A stretch of 64,000 bases of DNA from Paracoccaceae bacterium. Its GTDB lineage: Bacteria > Pseudomonadota > Alphaproteobacteria > Rhodobacterales > Rhodobacteraceae. The notes beneath the pieces were generated by a model, which worked only from the letters and a program-made list of their open reading frames with translations, did no database searches and had not been told where the DNA came from. The stretch lies in contig JACKKD010000002.1 of assembly GCA_020637675.1 (NCBI GenBank), positions 186,001-250,000 of the forward strand, read 5' to 3'. Positions within the stretch are counted from its first letter, which is position 1. Each line of letters starts with the position of its first letter. This document shows positions 35,560 to 43,822 of the stretch, piece after piece. The translations under genes were made by a program, and so were the position numbers.

Positions 35560-36579
35560 TCAGCCGCGCGAATACATGCCTTCGTAGATGGGCCCCAGCG
35601 TTTCGGCGTCGAAGAGCGACGAGACCGATGTGCCCGACCAGATGTTCATGATCGCCTGGGCGAACATGGGCGCGGTCGCGACGATGCGGATGTTCTTGGC
35701 CTGCTTGACTGCCTCCGTCGGCGCGATCGAATCCGTTATGACGAGGCTCTTCATCACCGAATTGGTGATCCGCTCGACCGCCGGGCCGGAGAGCACGCCG
35801 TGGGTGATGTAGGAATGGACCTCCTTCGCACCCGCGGCCATCAGCACTTCGGCGGCCTTGCAGAGCGTGCCGGCGGTGTCGCAGATGTCGTCCACGATGA
35901 CGCAGATCTGGCCCGCGACATCGCCGATCACGGTCATCTCGGCCACTTCGCCAGCCTTCACGCGGCGCTTGTCGACGATGGCGAGGCCCGATCCGATGCG
36001 CTGCGCCAGTTCGCGCGCGCGGGCCACGCCGCCGACGTCGGGCGAGACCACGGTGAGCCTGTCGAGCTTGCCCTTGAAGTGATGCTCCACGTCCAGCGCG
36101 AAGATCGGCGCGGCATAGAGGTTGTCCACCGGAATGTCGAAGAAGCCCTGGATCTGCGCGGCGTGCAGATCGAGCGTCAACACCCGGTCCACGCCGGCCT
36201 CGGTGATGAGGTTGGCGACAAGCTTGGCCGAGATCGGGGTGCGCGCCTTCGCGCGGCGGTCCTGGCGGGCATAGCCGAAATAGGGGATGACGGCGGTGAT
36301 CCGGCTTGCCGACGATCGCTTCAGCGCGTCGGTCATGATCAGCAGTTCCATCAGGTTGTCGTTGGCCGGGTTCGAGGTGGACTGGATGATGTACATATCC
36401 TCGCCGCGGACGTTCTCGAAGACCTCGACGAAGATTTCCTGGTCGTTGAACCGCTCCACCCGCGCATCGACGAGCCCGACGCTCATCCCCCGGTGCATCG
36501 ACATGCGACGCGCGATGGCCTGGGCGAGCGGCCGGTTGGAATTGCCGGAGATGAGTTTCGGTTCGATCATGGAAGCCAT
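35560..36579 (-). CDS. prs: Ribose-phosphate pyrophosphokinase
   Basis: Makes PRPP from ribose 5-phosphate and ATP, supplying the hisG and purE pathways found elsewhere in this window. Visible: RFNDQEIFVEVFENVRGEDMYIIQS, the catalytic PYFGYARQDRRAKART loop, VLTLDLHAAQIQGFFDIPVDN and the PRPP loop VIVDDICDTAGTLCKA. At 339 aa it is normal for this group. The first ATG (MASMIEPK) has GAGGAC upstream; a second ATG three codons later is possible. Its last ~120 bases are repeated at 34501-34621. Confidence 0.97.
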   Translation of the reverse strand: MASMIEPKLISGNSNRPLAQAIARRMSMHRGMSVGLVDARVERFNDQEIFVEVFENVRGEDMYIIQSTSNPANDNLMELLIMTDALKRSSASRITAVIPYFGYARQDRRAKARTPISAKLVANLITEAGVDRVLTLDLHAAQIQGFFDIPVDNLYAAPIFALDVEHHFKGKLDRLTVVSPDVGGVARARELAQRIGSGLAIVDKRRVKAGEVAEMTVIGDVAGQICVIVDDICDTAGTLCKAAEVLMAAGAKEVHSYITHGVLSGPAVERITNSVMKSLVITDSIAPTEAVKQAKNIRIVATAPMFAQAIMNIWSGTSVSSLFDAETLGPIYEGMYSRG

Positions 36580-36850
36580 GGGCGCGGGTCCTCGGGCAGG
36601 CGTATGATGACGGATTCGTGACGTTGCACCCCGCTTAGCACCCCGCTTGGCACCGGGCCAGCCCTGCGGCAAACCGACGCCGCGCCCGGAGCAAGCAGCG
36701 GGTCGGGTCGTCCGATCCCGGTTCACCCGCCAACGGGCGTCATCCCGCCGGGCCTCGGCCCGGCGGCCGCCGGCAGGGGCGTGGTATGATGCGGATGGTG
36801 GGGCGATTCCTCTGGCCTGCCCTGCCGGCGACGGGATCGGAGGCGGGCCC
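36580..36850. promoter_or_regulatory. Divergent upstream region of prs and a secreted protein gene
   Basis: A 271-base region without a supported gene. It holds TTGCACCCCGCTTAGCACC at 36624-36642, immediately followed by a near-copy of the last 12 bases (CCCGCTTGGCAC). The same 19 bases recur at 37313-37331. No clear promoter for prs was recognised. Confidence 0.4.
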
Positions 36851-37300
36851 ATGGCAGGGAACCCAGGTGGCGTGGCGCGAAATCTTGGGACTGCCTGTCT
36901 GCTGGCAGCGGCCGGCCTGACCGCCGCGGCGCCGGCCAGCCGCGCGCAGGAAGAACTGGTGGTCGAGATTCTGTGGCAGGCTTGCCCCTTCCTTCTTGGC
37001 ACTGCCGCGAATGTCGCGCTGATGAAGCTGCAACTGCCACCCGAGGAGGTCTCGACGGTCGCGGACATCGCCTGCAACGTGGCGCAGGCCTACCAGGCGG
37101 TGGCGGCAAGTCCGCCGGCCGCGCCGGCGCCCGATTCGAGAACCGCCGAGGAGATATTCTGCGAAGACTCGTATCTTGACTACTGCGCCGGAGTTCCCGG
37201 GGCGGCGCCGATGTCGGTGGCCCAGCGCTGCTGGATGAACGGACTCACGGTCACGCAATGCGCCGAGGCGGTGATCCGGTCGGAAGCCAGCCGCCGCTAG
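36851..37300 (+). CDS. Secreted Cys-containing protein of unknown function
   Basis: A 149-aa protein with a signal peptide at residues ~1-32 (VARNLGTACLLAAAGLTAAA, cleavage near ASRAQ). The mature part has six cysteines in pairs around predicted helices (QACPFLLG, DIACNVAQAY, IFCEDSYLDYCAG, QRCWMNG, TQCAEAV). I do not recognise the family. The ATG at 36851 was chosen for GGAGGCGG upstream and the signal sequence that follows. Confidence 0.7.
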   Translation: MAGNPGGVARNLGTACLLAAAGLTAAAPASRAQEELVVEILWQACPFLLGTAANVALMKLQLPPEEVSTVADIACNVAQAYQAVAASPPAAPAPDSRTAEEIFCEDSYLDYCAGVPGAAPMSVAQRCWMNGLTVTQCAEAVIRSEASRR

Positions 37301-37312
37301 CGAGACGCGCGA

Positions 37313-37341
37313 TTGCACCCCGCTTAGCACCGGGCTAGCCT
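37313..37341 (+). promoter_or_regulatory. Predicted promoter of the isomerase/hydrolase pair
   Basis: TTGCAC (37313-37318) and TAGCCT (37336-37341) are separated by 17 bases, 34 bases before the GTG at 37376. The first 19 bases are identical to 36624-36642. Confidence 0.45.
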
Positions 37342-37375
37342 CCCGGAAAGCCGAAGCCGCAGAACGGGGGAGCGC

Positions 37376-37975
37376 GTGGCCCGCATTGACTATTTCTTCT
37401 CGCTTCTGTCGCCCTTCACCTACCTCGCAGGTACGCGGCTGGAGGAAATCGCCGTGCGACACGGCGCGACCATAGCCTACAAGCCCTATGACATCCTCGC
37501 GCTCTTCGACCGGCTCGGCACCCCGCGCCCGGCCGACCGGCCGCAGGGGCGCAAGGACTACCGCGTGCAGGAACTGCGGCGGATGGCGGCGAAGACCGGG
37601 ATGGCGATCAACCTCAAACCGATGTTCTGGCCCACGAACGCGGCGCCTGCGTCCTATGCGGTGATTGCCGCCGGGAAGGCAGCGGGCGGCGACATGGGTG
37701 CGCTCGTCCACTCGCTCCTGCGCGCCGCCTGGGCAGAAGAGAAGGATATCGCCGAGGACGCGGTGATCAACGAGTGCCTGAAGGCCGCAGGCTTCGACCC
37801 GAGCCTCAGCTTCACCGGAATGCTCTCGGGCGCGGAGGCCTATGCGGCGAACCTCGAAGAGGCCCAGGCCCGCGGCGTTTTCGGGTCGCCCTTCTACATC
37901 ACCGACGGGGACGAGCGGTTCTGGGGCCAGGACCGGCTTGAGGACCTCGACCTGCACCTGTCCGGCAAGCTCTGA
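37376..37975 (+). CDS. 2-hydroxychromene-2-carboxylate isomerase-like protein
   Basis: A 199-aa DsbA-fold, glutathione-dependent isomerase/transferase (kappa-class GST type). The N-terminal YFFSLLSPFTYLAG carries the family's active-site Ser12, and GVFGSPFYITDGDERFWGQDRLEDL is the conserved C-terminal motif. The family includes naphthalene-pathway isomerases, but no aromatic-degradation genes are nearby, so another glutathione-dependent reaction is possible. GTG start; the stop overlaps the hydrolase start by one base. Confidence 0.87.
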   Translation: MARIDYFFSLLSPFTYLAGTRLEEIAVRHGATIAYKPYDILALFDRLGTPRPADRPQGRKDYRVQELRRMAAKTGMAINLKPMFWPTNAAPASYAVIAAGKAAGGDMGALVHSLLRAAWAEEKDIAEDAVINECLKAAGFDPSLSFTGMLSGAEAYAANLEEAQARGVFGSPFYITDGDERFWGQDRLEDLDLHLSGKL

Positions 37976-38775
37976 TGCCGGTCGGGATCCGCGCGGGTCA
38001 CCCGACCTTCTGGCAGGTCTTCGGCGCGGGGTCGCGACCGGCCCTTGCGATCCACTGCTCGCTCGCCAGTTCGAAGGCCTGGGCGGGCGTGGCCGAAAGG
38101 CTCTCTGGTCGCACCACTCTCACGGCCTTCGACCTGCCCGGTCACGGCCGGTCGGCCGCGTGGCCGGGCGAGGGGGATTTCCTCAGCCTGTCCGCGCAGA
38201 TTGCGGCAAGCTTCATCGACCGGCCGCACGACCTCGTCGGCCATTCCTTCGGCGCGGTGGTGGCGCTCAGGCTTGCCATCGCCGCGCCCGAAGCCGTGAG
38301 GACGCTGACCCTGATCGAGCCGGTGCTCTTCGCCGCGGCCCGGGGAAGCGCCGCCTGGGCGGAGAACCTCGCGGTCATGGAGCGCTACCGCGCGGCTCTC
38401 GCCGCGGGCGACCGGGAGCGGGCGGCGGAGGTCTTCACCGGCGTCTGGGGATCTGGCGTCGCGTGGGGCAAGCTGCCCGCGAACGAGCGCGCCGCCATCA
38501 CGGAGCGGATCGATCTCATCGAGGCCGGCACACCTGCGCTCTTCGAGGATTCGGGGCATATCCTCGCGCCGGGCGCGCTCGAAAGCCTCGGCATGCCCGT
38601 GCTCCTGATCCGCGGCGCCCGGTCCCCCGCGATCATCGAGGCCATCGCCGAGGCGGTAGCCGCGTGGCTGCCGGATGTGGGCGTGGCGACGGTGCCCGGG
38701 GCGGCGCACATGCTCCCGATCACCCATCCGGCGGAAACGGCCGGGCTGATCGACGTCAACCTCGACCACGGATGA
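37975..38775 (+). CDS. Alpha/beta hydrolase
   Basis: A 266-aa hydrolase. The nucleophile elbow LVGHSFGAVV (Ser91), FDLPGHGRSAAW, an acid in the VLLIRGARSP region and a C-terminal His in PGAAHMLPITHP complete a credible triad. It is coupled to the isomerase gene by TGATG, so the two may act on the same substrate. Its 3' end overlaps that of the convergent ltaE by 20 bases. Confidence 0.87.
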   Translation: MPVGIRAGHPTFWQVFGAGSRPALAIHCSLASSKAWAGVAERLSGRTTLTAFDLPGHGRSAAWPGEGDFLSLSAQIAASFIDRPHDLVGHSFGAVVALRLAIAAPEAVRTLTLIEPVLFAAARGSAAWAENLAVMERYRAALAAGDRERAAEVFTGVWGSGVAWGKLPANERAAITERIDLIEAGTPALFEDSGHILAPGALESLGMPVLLIRGARSPAIIEAIAEAVAAWLPDVGVATVPGAAHMLPITHPAETAGLIDVNLDHG

Positions 38776-39814
38776 GCGACAGGAGCCCGTCCACATCTGC
38801 CTCTGTCGTGGACCAGGACGCGACCATGCGGCAGCTCAGCTTTTCGTCCCCCGGCCCCTCCAGCGGCTGGTCGAAGGGCCAGAGATAGTAGGCTGCGCCG
38901 CCGTCAATGGCGCGACGGTGTCCGGCGCGGGGGAAACTGGCGAAGACGGCGTTGGCCTCGGTCGGATGGACGAGCTCGGCGCCGGGAACGGTCAGGATGC
39001 CTGCGGAGAGCCGCGCCGCGGCGGCATTGGCCTGACGTGCCAGCCTGAGCCACAGTCCGTCCTCGAGATAGGCCCCCATCTGCACCGAGAGATAGCGGTG
39101 CTTTGAGAAGAGATGCCCGCCGCGCTTGCGGCGAAGCTCGAATTCCCAGGCGCGGGCCGGGTCGAAGATCACCACCGCCTCCACCCCCATGCAGCCGTTC
39201 TTGGTCCCCCCGAAGGAAAGGACATCCACGCCCGCACGCCATGTGAGGTCCGCGGGGGCCGCGTCGCTGGCCACGACCGCGTTGGCGAACCGCGCGCCGT
39301 CGAGGTGAACCGGCAGGCCGAAGCCCTTCGCCACATCGCAGAGCGCGGCCGTCTCCCCGGCGGTGTAGACGGTGCCGTGCTCGGAAGCGTTGGTGATCGT
39401 GACCATGCCGCGCTGGACGTTGTGGACGCCGCTCCGGCCGGTTGAGGTGATCGACTTTCGCAGCGTCTCGGGCGTCATCTTCGCGTGCTCGCCCTCCACC
39501 AGCACGAGCTTGGAGCCGCCGGTGTAGAATTCCGGCGCGCCGCATTCGTCCTCCTCGACATGGGCGTTGCGGTGACAGAAGACCGCGCCCCAGGGGTCCG
39601 TGAGGATGGCGAGCGAAAGCGCGTTCGCGGCCGTTCCGGTGGCGACGAGATAGACCGCCGCCTCGGGCGCCTCGAAGATTTTGCGGATGCGGGTGCGGAC
39701 CTCGTCCATCGCCGGGTCGTTGCCGTAGGGCATGGCATAGCCTTTGTTCGCGGCGGCGAGCGCCTGCATGATCTCGGGCGCGGCGGCGGAGGTGTTGTCG
39801 GAGGCAAAATTCAT
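38756..39814 (-). CDS. ltaE: Low-specificity L-threonine aldolase
   Basis: A PLP enzyme that cleaves threonine/allo-threonine to glycine and acetaldehyde. The 352-aa protein begins MNFASDNTSAAAPEIMQAL, has ATGTAANALSLA, HLDGARFANAV (169-179) and the PLP lysine in VLSFGGTKNGCMG (Lys205). Its ATG overlaps the stop of the upstream cysteine-cluster gene (TGATG). Homologues are sometimes assigned to beta-elimination or phenylserine aldolase activity. Confidence 0.92.
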   Translation of the reverse strand: MNFASDNTSAAAPEIMQALAAANKGYAMPYGNDPAMDEVRTRIRKIFEAPEAAVYLVATGTAANALSLAILTDPWGAVFCHRNAHVEEDECGAPEFYTGGSKLVLVEGEHAKMTPETLRKSITSTGRSGVHNVQRGMVTITNASEHGTVYTAGETAALCDVAKGFGLPVHLDGARFANAVVASDAAPADLTWRAGVDVLSFGGTKNGCMGVEAVVIFDPARAWEFELRRKRGGHLFSKHRYLSVQMGAYLEDGLWLRLARQANAAAARLSAGILTVPGAELVHPTEANAVFASFPRAGHRRAIDGGAAYYLWPFDQPLEGPGDEKLSCRMVASWSTTEADVDGLLSLIRGRG

Positions 39815-40290
39815 CACAGGTCCTCGATGATGTGGTCTTCCCAGTCCTCTTCCGGGACTTCGAATTCCGGCACTGCCCAGCCCCGGACGGACTCGCCGGC
39901 GGCGTGGACGCTGTCCGGGTCGCCGGTGATCAGCGGGTGCCAGTCGGGCAGCGGCCTGCCCTCGAAGCGCAGCCGATAGGCGCAGGTGGATGGCATCCAG
40001 TACGCGACCTTGGCAATGCTCTTCGGCGTCAGCACCACGCATTCCGGCACGAAGCGCTTGCGGTTCTCGTACTGGCCGCAGCGGCAGCTCTCGGTGTCAA
40101 GAAGCCGGCAGGAGACGCGGGTGAACGCGACTTCGCCGGTGTCGGCATCCTCGAGCTTGTTCAGGCAGCATTTGCCGCAGCCGTCGCAGAGCGCCTCCCA
40201 CTCTGCCGGTGTCAACTGGCGGAGCGGCAGGTTCCAGAACTCGGGGCGGAGCCCGCCGCGCGGAGGTTGGTGCTTCATGGGCGCCGACAT
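39814..40290 (-). CDS. YcgN/UPF0260 cysteine-cluster protein
   Basis: A ~158-aa protein of the UPF0260 (YcgN) family, with CDGCGKCCLNKLED (C-x2-C-x2-CC) and CRLLDTESCRCGQYENR, likely a metal-binding cluster, then WMPSTCAYRLRFEGRPLPDWHPL. The function is unknown. The start at 40290 (MSAPMKHQ) is preferred but the ATG at 40278 is possible; neither has a strong ribosome site. Confidence 0.87.
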   Translation of the reverse strand: MSAPMKHQPPRGGLRPEFWNLPLRQLTPAEWEALCDGCGKCCLNKLEDADTGEVAFTRVSCRLLDTESCRCGQYENRKRFVPECVVLTPKSIAKVAYWMPSTCAYRLRFEGRPLPDWHPLITGDPDSVHAAGESVRGWAVPEFEVPEEDWEDHIIEDL

Positions 40291-40319
40291 TGCCCGGCCA
40301 TCGGGCGAAAGGGAAGGGG

Positions 40320-41246
40320 TCAGAGCGCGGCGAGGATGCCCCGTGCCTGCGCGCAATCGGCGCCCATCTGCGCGACGAGTGCCGGCAGGCCGTCGAACTT
40401 GATTTCGGGCCGGAGATAATCGACCAGCGCGACCGACAGATGCTCGCCGTAAAGGTGCCCGGAGAAGTCGAGGAGATGGGTTTCGAGCGTCGGATGCGGC
40501 ACCTCGAACATCGGGCGGATCCCGAGGCTTGCGGCGCCGTCGTAGCTTCCGGCATGGGGTCCGGTCAGAACATCGACCTTGACCGCGTAGACGCCGAGCT
40601 TCGGCAGGTGCAGCCCGTCGAGCGCCATGTTCGCCGTCGGATAGCCGAGGTCGCGGCCGCGCTTGTCGCCGTCGAGCACCGGTCCGTCGATCCGGTGCCA
40701 GTGGCCGAGCATCCGCGCCGCGTCGCGCGGGCGCCCCTCGCTCAGCGCCCGCCGGATCGCGGTGGAGGAGATTTCGGCACCTTCAGCCGCGACGAGATCG
40801 GCGATGGTGACGCCGAAGCCGAGACGCGCGCCTTCGCGCCGGAGCGTTTCGGTGGTGCCCTTGCGGCCCTTGCCGAAGCAGAAGTCGGCGCCCACGGTCA
40901 CATGGCAGACCCCGAGCCCGGCCACGAGCACCTCGGCCACGAAGGCCTCGGCCTCCATCCCGGCCAGCGCTGCGTCGAAGGGCAGCTCGTAGAGCTCTGC
41001 CACCCCGAGCTTTTCCAGCCGGTGCACGCGCGCCTCCGCGTTCATCAGGCGGAAGGCGGGCGCGGCGGGCGCGAAGAACTCGCGCGGGTGCGGTTCGAAG
41101 GTGACGATCCCCAGGGACGCGGCGGCCTCTGCGGCGAGAGCGATCACGCGCTGGTGGCCGAGGTGGACGCCGTCGAAATTTCCCAGCGCGACGGACGCCC
41201 CGCGATGTGCGGGCGCGATCCCGGTCCAGTGGTGGTGAATGTGCAT
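40320..41246 (-). CDS. ribF: Bifunctional riboflavin kinase/FAD synthetase
   Basis: Converts riboflavin to FMN and then FAD. The N-terminal nucleotidyltransferase has GNFDGVHLGHQ and ISSTAIRRALSEG, and the C-terminal riboflavin kinase has GRDLGYPTANMAL. The 308-aa length is normal. Start at ATG 41246 (MHIHHHWTGI), where family similarity begins. Confidence 0.95.
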   Translation of the reverse strand: MHIHHHWTGIAPAHRGASVALGNFDGVHLGHQRVIALAAEAAASLGIVTFEPHPREFFAPAAPAFRLMNAEARVHRLEKLGVAELYELPFDAALAGMEAEAFVAEVLVAGLGVCHVTVGADFCFGKGRKGTTETLRREGARLGFGVTIADLVAAEGAEISSTAIRRALSEGRPRDAARMLGHWHRIDGPVLDGDKRGRDLGYPTANMALDGLHLPKLGVYAVKVDVLTGPHAGSYDGAASLGIRPMFEVPHPTLETHLLDFSGHLYGEHLSVALVDYLRPEIKFDGLPALVAQMGADCAQARGILAAL

Positions 41247-41292
41247 CGGCCCCCGTCCGTCGGATAGCGTCGGGCGGGAGCGCCCGCCTCGG

Positions 41293-41739
41293 TCAGTCGA
41301 ACTTGCGACTTGGCGCGAGCACAAGCGCCTCGCCCTTCAGCACGACCGTATCGCCCACCGCGCAATGGGTTTCAAGGGTGACGCGCCGCCGCGCGTGGTC
41401 GATGGCGATGACGCGGACCTCGGCGTGGACGGTGTCGCCGGGGCGCACCGGCGCCATGAACTTCAGCGACTGGCCAAGGTAGACGGTGCCGTGGCCCGGA
41501 AGCTGTTCGCCGATCACCGCCGAGATGAGGCCGGCAGTCAGCATCCCGTGGGCGATGCGCCCCTCGAAGATCGTGTCGCGGGCGTATTCGTCGTCGAGAT
41601 GGACCGGGTTGCGGTCGGTCGAGACTTCCGCGAACATCTCGATGTCGCGGTCGGTGATCGTCTTCTGGAGGTAGCGGGTCATCCCGATCTCCAGATCCTC
41701 GATGCAGATCGTCCCGCGCGGCTGGTTGTCGAGCATCAT
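41293..41739 (-). CDS. MaoC-like dehydratase
   Basis: A 148-aa hotdog-fold protein. FAEVSTDRNPVHLDDEYARDTIFEGRIAHGML is the R-hydratase signature with the catalytic Asp/His, suggesting an enoyl-CoA hydratase acting on acyl-CoA intermediates. It lies 46 bases upstream of ribF on the same strand. The substrate is not known. Confidence 0.9.
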   Translation of the reverse strand: MMLDNQPRGTICIEDLEIGMTRYLQKTITDRDIEMFAEVSTDRNPVHLDDEYARDTIFEGRIAHGMLTAGLISAVIGEQLPGHGTVYLGQSLKFMAPVRPGDTVHAEVRVIAIDHARRRVTLETHCAVGDTVVLKGEALVLAPSRKFD

Positions 41740-41769
41740 CGCGATTCCCGGCTGGTCATGTTGCGGTGC

Positions 41770-41798
41770 AGCATAGCTCGGCCGGGGCGCCGGCGCAA
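41770..41798 (-). promoter_or_regulatory. Predicted promoter of the MaoC-like gene
   Basis: On the minus strand TTGCGC (41793-41798) and TATGCT (41770-41775) are 17 bases apart. Just upstream (41805-41875) is a strikingly AT-rich stretch for this window, possibly an UP-type or regulator-bound region. Confidence 0.45.
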
Positions 41799-41875
41799 TG
41801 TCCGAGAGTAATTTATTGACCTAAAACATATTCCGAATGAAACATTGTTGCGTGCTGGTCATAATGTTGCGCAGA

Positions 41876-42757
41876 TCAGCGCAGCCGGCCGATGGCAAGG
41901 GTGGGCGTGATCTGCTGCGCGGCGAGCCAGCGCGCCAGACGCGCCGGATCGGGACGATCGATGTCCGGCCCGAATTCCTCGGCCGCAAGGCCGCCGGTCA
42001 CGAAGAGCGTATCCGTTCCCTCCGCGAGCCCGCCCTGTATGTCGGTGCGGATGCCGTCGCCCACCGCCAGCACGCGCGACGGCTCCACCTCGCCCCAGGC
42101 CGCGGCAAGCCTGCGGCGGGCGAGGTCGTAGATCGGCGGATGCGGTTTTCCGAAATAGAGGCTCGTTCCCCCCATCTCGTCGTAGAGCGCGGCGAGCGCG
42201 CCGGCGCAGTAGATGCGCTTGTCGCCGAAATCGACGACGATGTCGGGATTGGTGCAGAGAAGCTTCATCGCCTTGGCCTTGGCGTAAAGAAGGGTCGCGC
42301 GATAGTCCTCGGGCGTCTCGGTCATCTCGTCGAAGGGGCCGGTGCAGACGATCCCCTCGGCCTCCGCGAGCGGCACCCGGACGATCTCCGGCGCATCGGC
42401 GAACTCGGTGGGGATCTCGGTGAAGAATCCGGCGTCCTTCTCGGGGCCGAGGTGATAGACCCTGCGCCCGACGAGGCCCGCGAACATTCCCGCCTGCGCC
42501 GCATCGCCGGAGGAGACGATCATGTCCCAGGCGTCGCGGGGCACCGCCATGCGGTCGAGCTGTGCTGCGACGAAGCGGTTGGGCCGCGGCGCGTTGGTCA
42601 TCAGGACGACGCGGCCGCCCTTCGCGCGGAAGCCCCGCAGCGCGGCGACGGCGGCGGGGAAGGGGGTGCGGCCATCGTGCAGGCAGCCCCAGAGGTCGCA
42701 GTAAAGCACGTCATAGGCGGCCTGAACCTCGGCCAGAGACGATATGATCCGGGTCAT
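41876..42757 (-). CDS. HAD-family hydrolase, TIGR01459 type
   Basis: A 293-aa class IIA HAD phosphatase. DVLYCDLWGCLHDGRTPFP has the first aspartate but with DLWG in place of the common DxDG, as in the NagD-like TIGR01459 group. VVLMTNAPRPNRFV is motif II, and ALAVGDGIRTDIQGGLAEG is the motif III/IV region. The substrate is unknown. Confidence 0.88.
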   Translation of the reverse strand: MTRIISSLAEVQAAYDVLYCDLWGCLHDGRTPFPAAVAALRGFRAKGGRVVLMTNAPRPNRFVAAQLDRMAVPRDAWDMIVSSGDAAQAGMFAGLVGRRVYHLGPEKDAGFFTEIPTEFADAPEIVRVPLAEAEGIVCTGPFDEMTETPEDYRATLLYAKAKAMKLLCTNPDIVVDFGDKRIYCAGALAALYDEMGGTSLYFGKPHPPIYDLARRRLAAAWGEVEPSRVLAVGDGIRTDIQGGLAEGTDTLFVTGGLAAEEFGPDIDRPDPARLARWLAAQQITPTLAIGRLR

Positions 42758-42817
42758 GGTGCCTCGCGGAAAAGGGACGGGCGCCCGAAGGCGCCCGGTT
42801 GCACGACGTTGGCGTGA

Positions 42818-43735
42818 TCAGAGCTTCAGCGCCGGAATGATCTGCTTCTTCCGGCTCATGACGCCGGGCAGGACCACGGTGTCGCCGGTGACCGTCGCGC
42901 CGAAGGAGGCTTCCGCCATCCGCTTCACGAGGTCGTTGGGGACGATGAGCGTCGCCTCCTCCTTCAGGATGTCGATGACGAACAGGAGGACCTGGTCCGC
43001 GTCGTCCTCTTTCGCGACCGTCTCCATCGACTTCATCAGGCTCGCCTTGCGGTCGAGGATCACCTTCGGCGAGGTCGTCTCAAGCACGGAGACGCGCAGT
43101 TCCTTTCCGGCGACGCTGTATTCCTTCGAATCCATCCTGAGAAGCTCGGCGTCCGAGAAGGCCGAGACGTCGGACTTCGCCGCAAAAAGCTCGGCCGCGT
43201 AGTCCGGGATCGAGATGCCGAGCTGACGGGCCAGCATTTCGGCCACCTCGCGGTCATGCGCCGTGGTCGTGGGCGAGCGGAATTCGAGCGTGTCCGAGAG
43301 AATGCACGAGAGCATCGCGCATTTGATCGGTTCGGGCATCCTCGTGGCATCCGCGCCCATCAGGTCGTACATGATCGTCGCGGTGCAGGCGAGCGGGCGC
43401 ACGGTGATGTCGATCGGGCCCCTGGTCTTCAGGCCGCCGGCCAGGAGGTGATGGTCGATGATCTGGATCACGTTCGCCTCGTTGATCGAGGCGGGAAGCT
43501 CGGCCGGGTTGTTGGTGTCGACGATGACCACATCCTCGCCCGCGGCCACGTCGGCGATGATCTCGGGCTTCTGGAGCCCCCAGCGCTTCAGGACGAAGGC
43601 CGCTTCGGTATTCGGCTCGCCGAGAAGCGCGGGCTTCGCAGGCGTGCCCTTCACCTCGGTCAGATACCAGGCCCAGATGATGGGCGAGCCGGTGGAATCG
43701 GTGTCGGGCGACTTGTGGCCGAAGACTTTGATCAT
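42818..43735 (-). CDS. ppaC: Manganese-dependent inorganic pyrophosphatase
   Basis: A family II (DHH) pyrophosphatase of ~305 aa. The start MIKVFGHKSPDTDSTGSPI carries metal ligands, VVIVDTNNP and IIDHHLLAGG follow, and the C-terminal DHHA2 domain ends SRKKQIIPAL. Hydrolyses PPi from biosynthetic reactions. Start at ATG 43735 by comparison with the family; an ATG three codons upstream (43744) is an alternative. Confidence 0.94.
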   Translation of the reverse strand: MIKVFGHKSPDTDSTGSPIIWAWYLTEVKGTPAKPALLGEPNTEAAFVLKRWGLQKPEIIADVAAGEDVVIVDTNNPAELPASINEANVIQIIDHHLLAGGLKTRGPIDITVRPLACTATIMYDLMGADATRMPEPIKCAMLSCILSDTLEFRSPTTTAHDREVAEMLARQLGISIPDYAAELFAAKSDVSAFSDAELLRMDSKEYSVAGKELRVSVLETTSPKVILDRKASLMKSMETVAKEDDADQVLLFVIDILKEEATLIVPNDLVKRMAEASFGATVTGDTVVLPGVMSRKKQIIPALKL

Positions 43736-43822
43736 GGGCGTCATCCGTGGAACGTGACAGGTCGCGCGCCTTATAGGCGCTGCAGCATAACTTGTCACGG
43801 GGCGCGCTCCCTCCGGTCCCGA

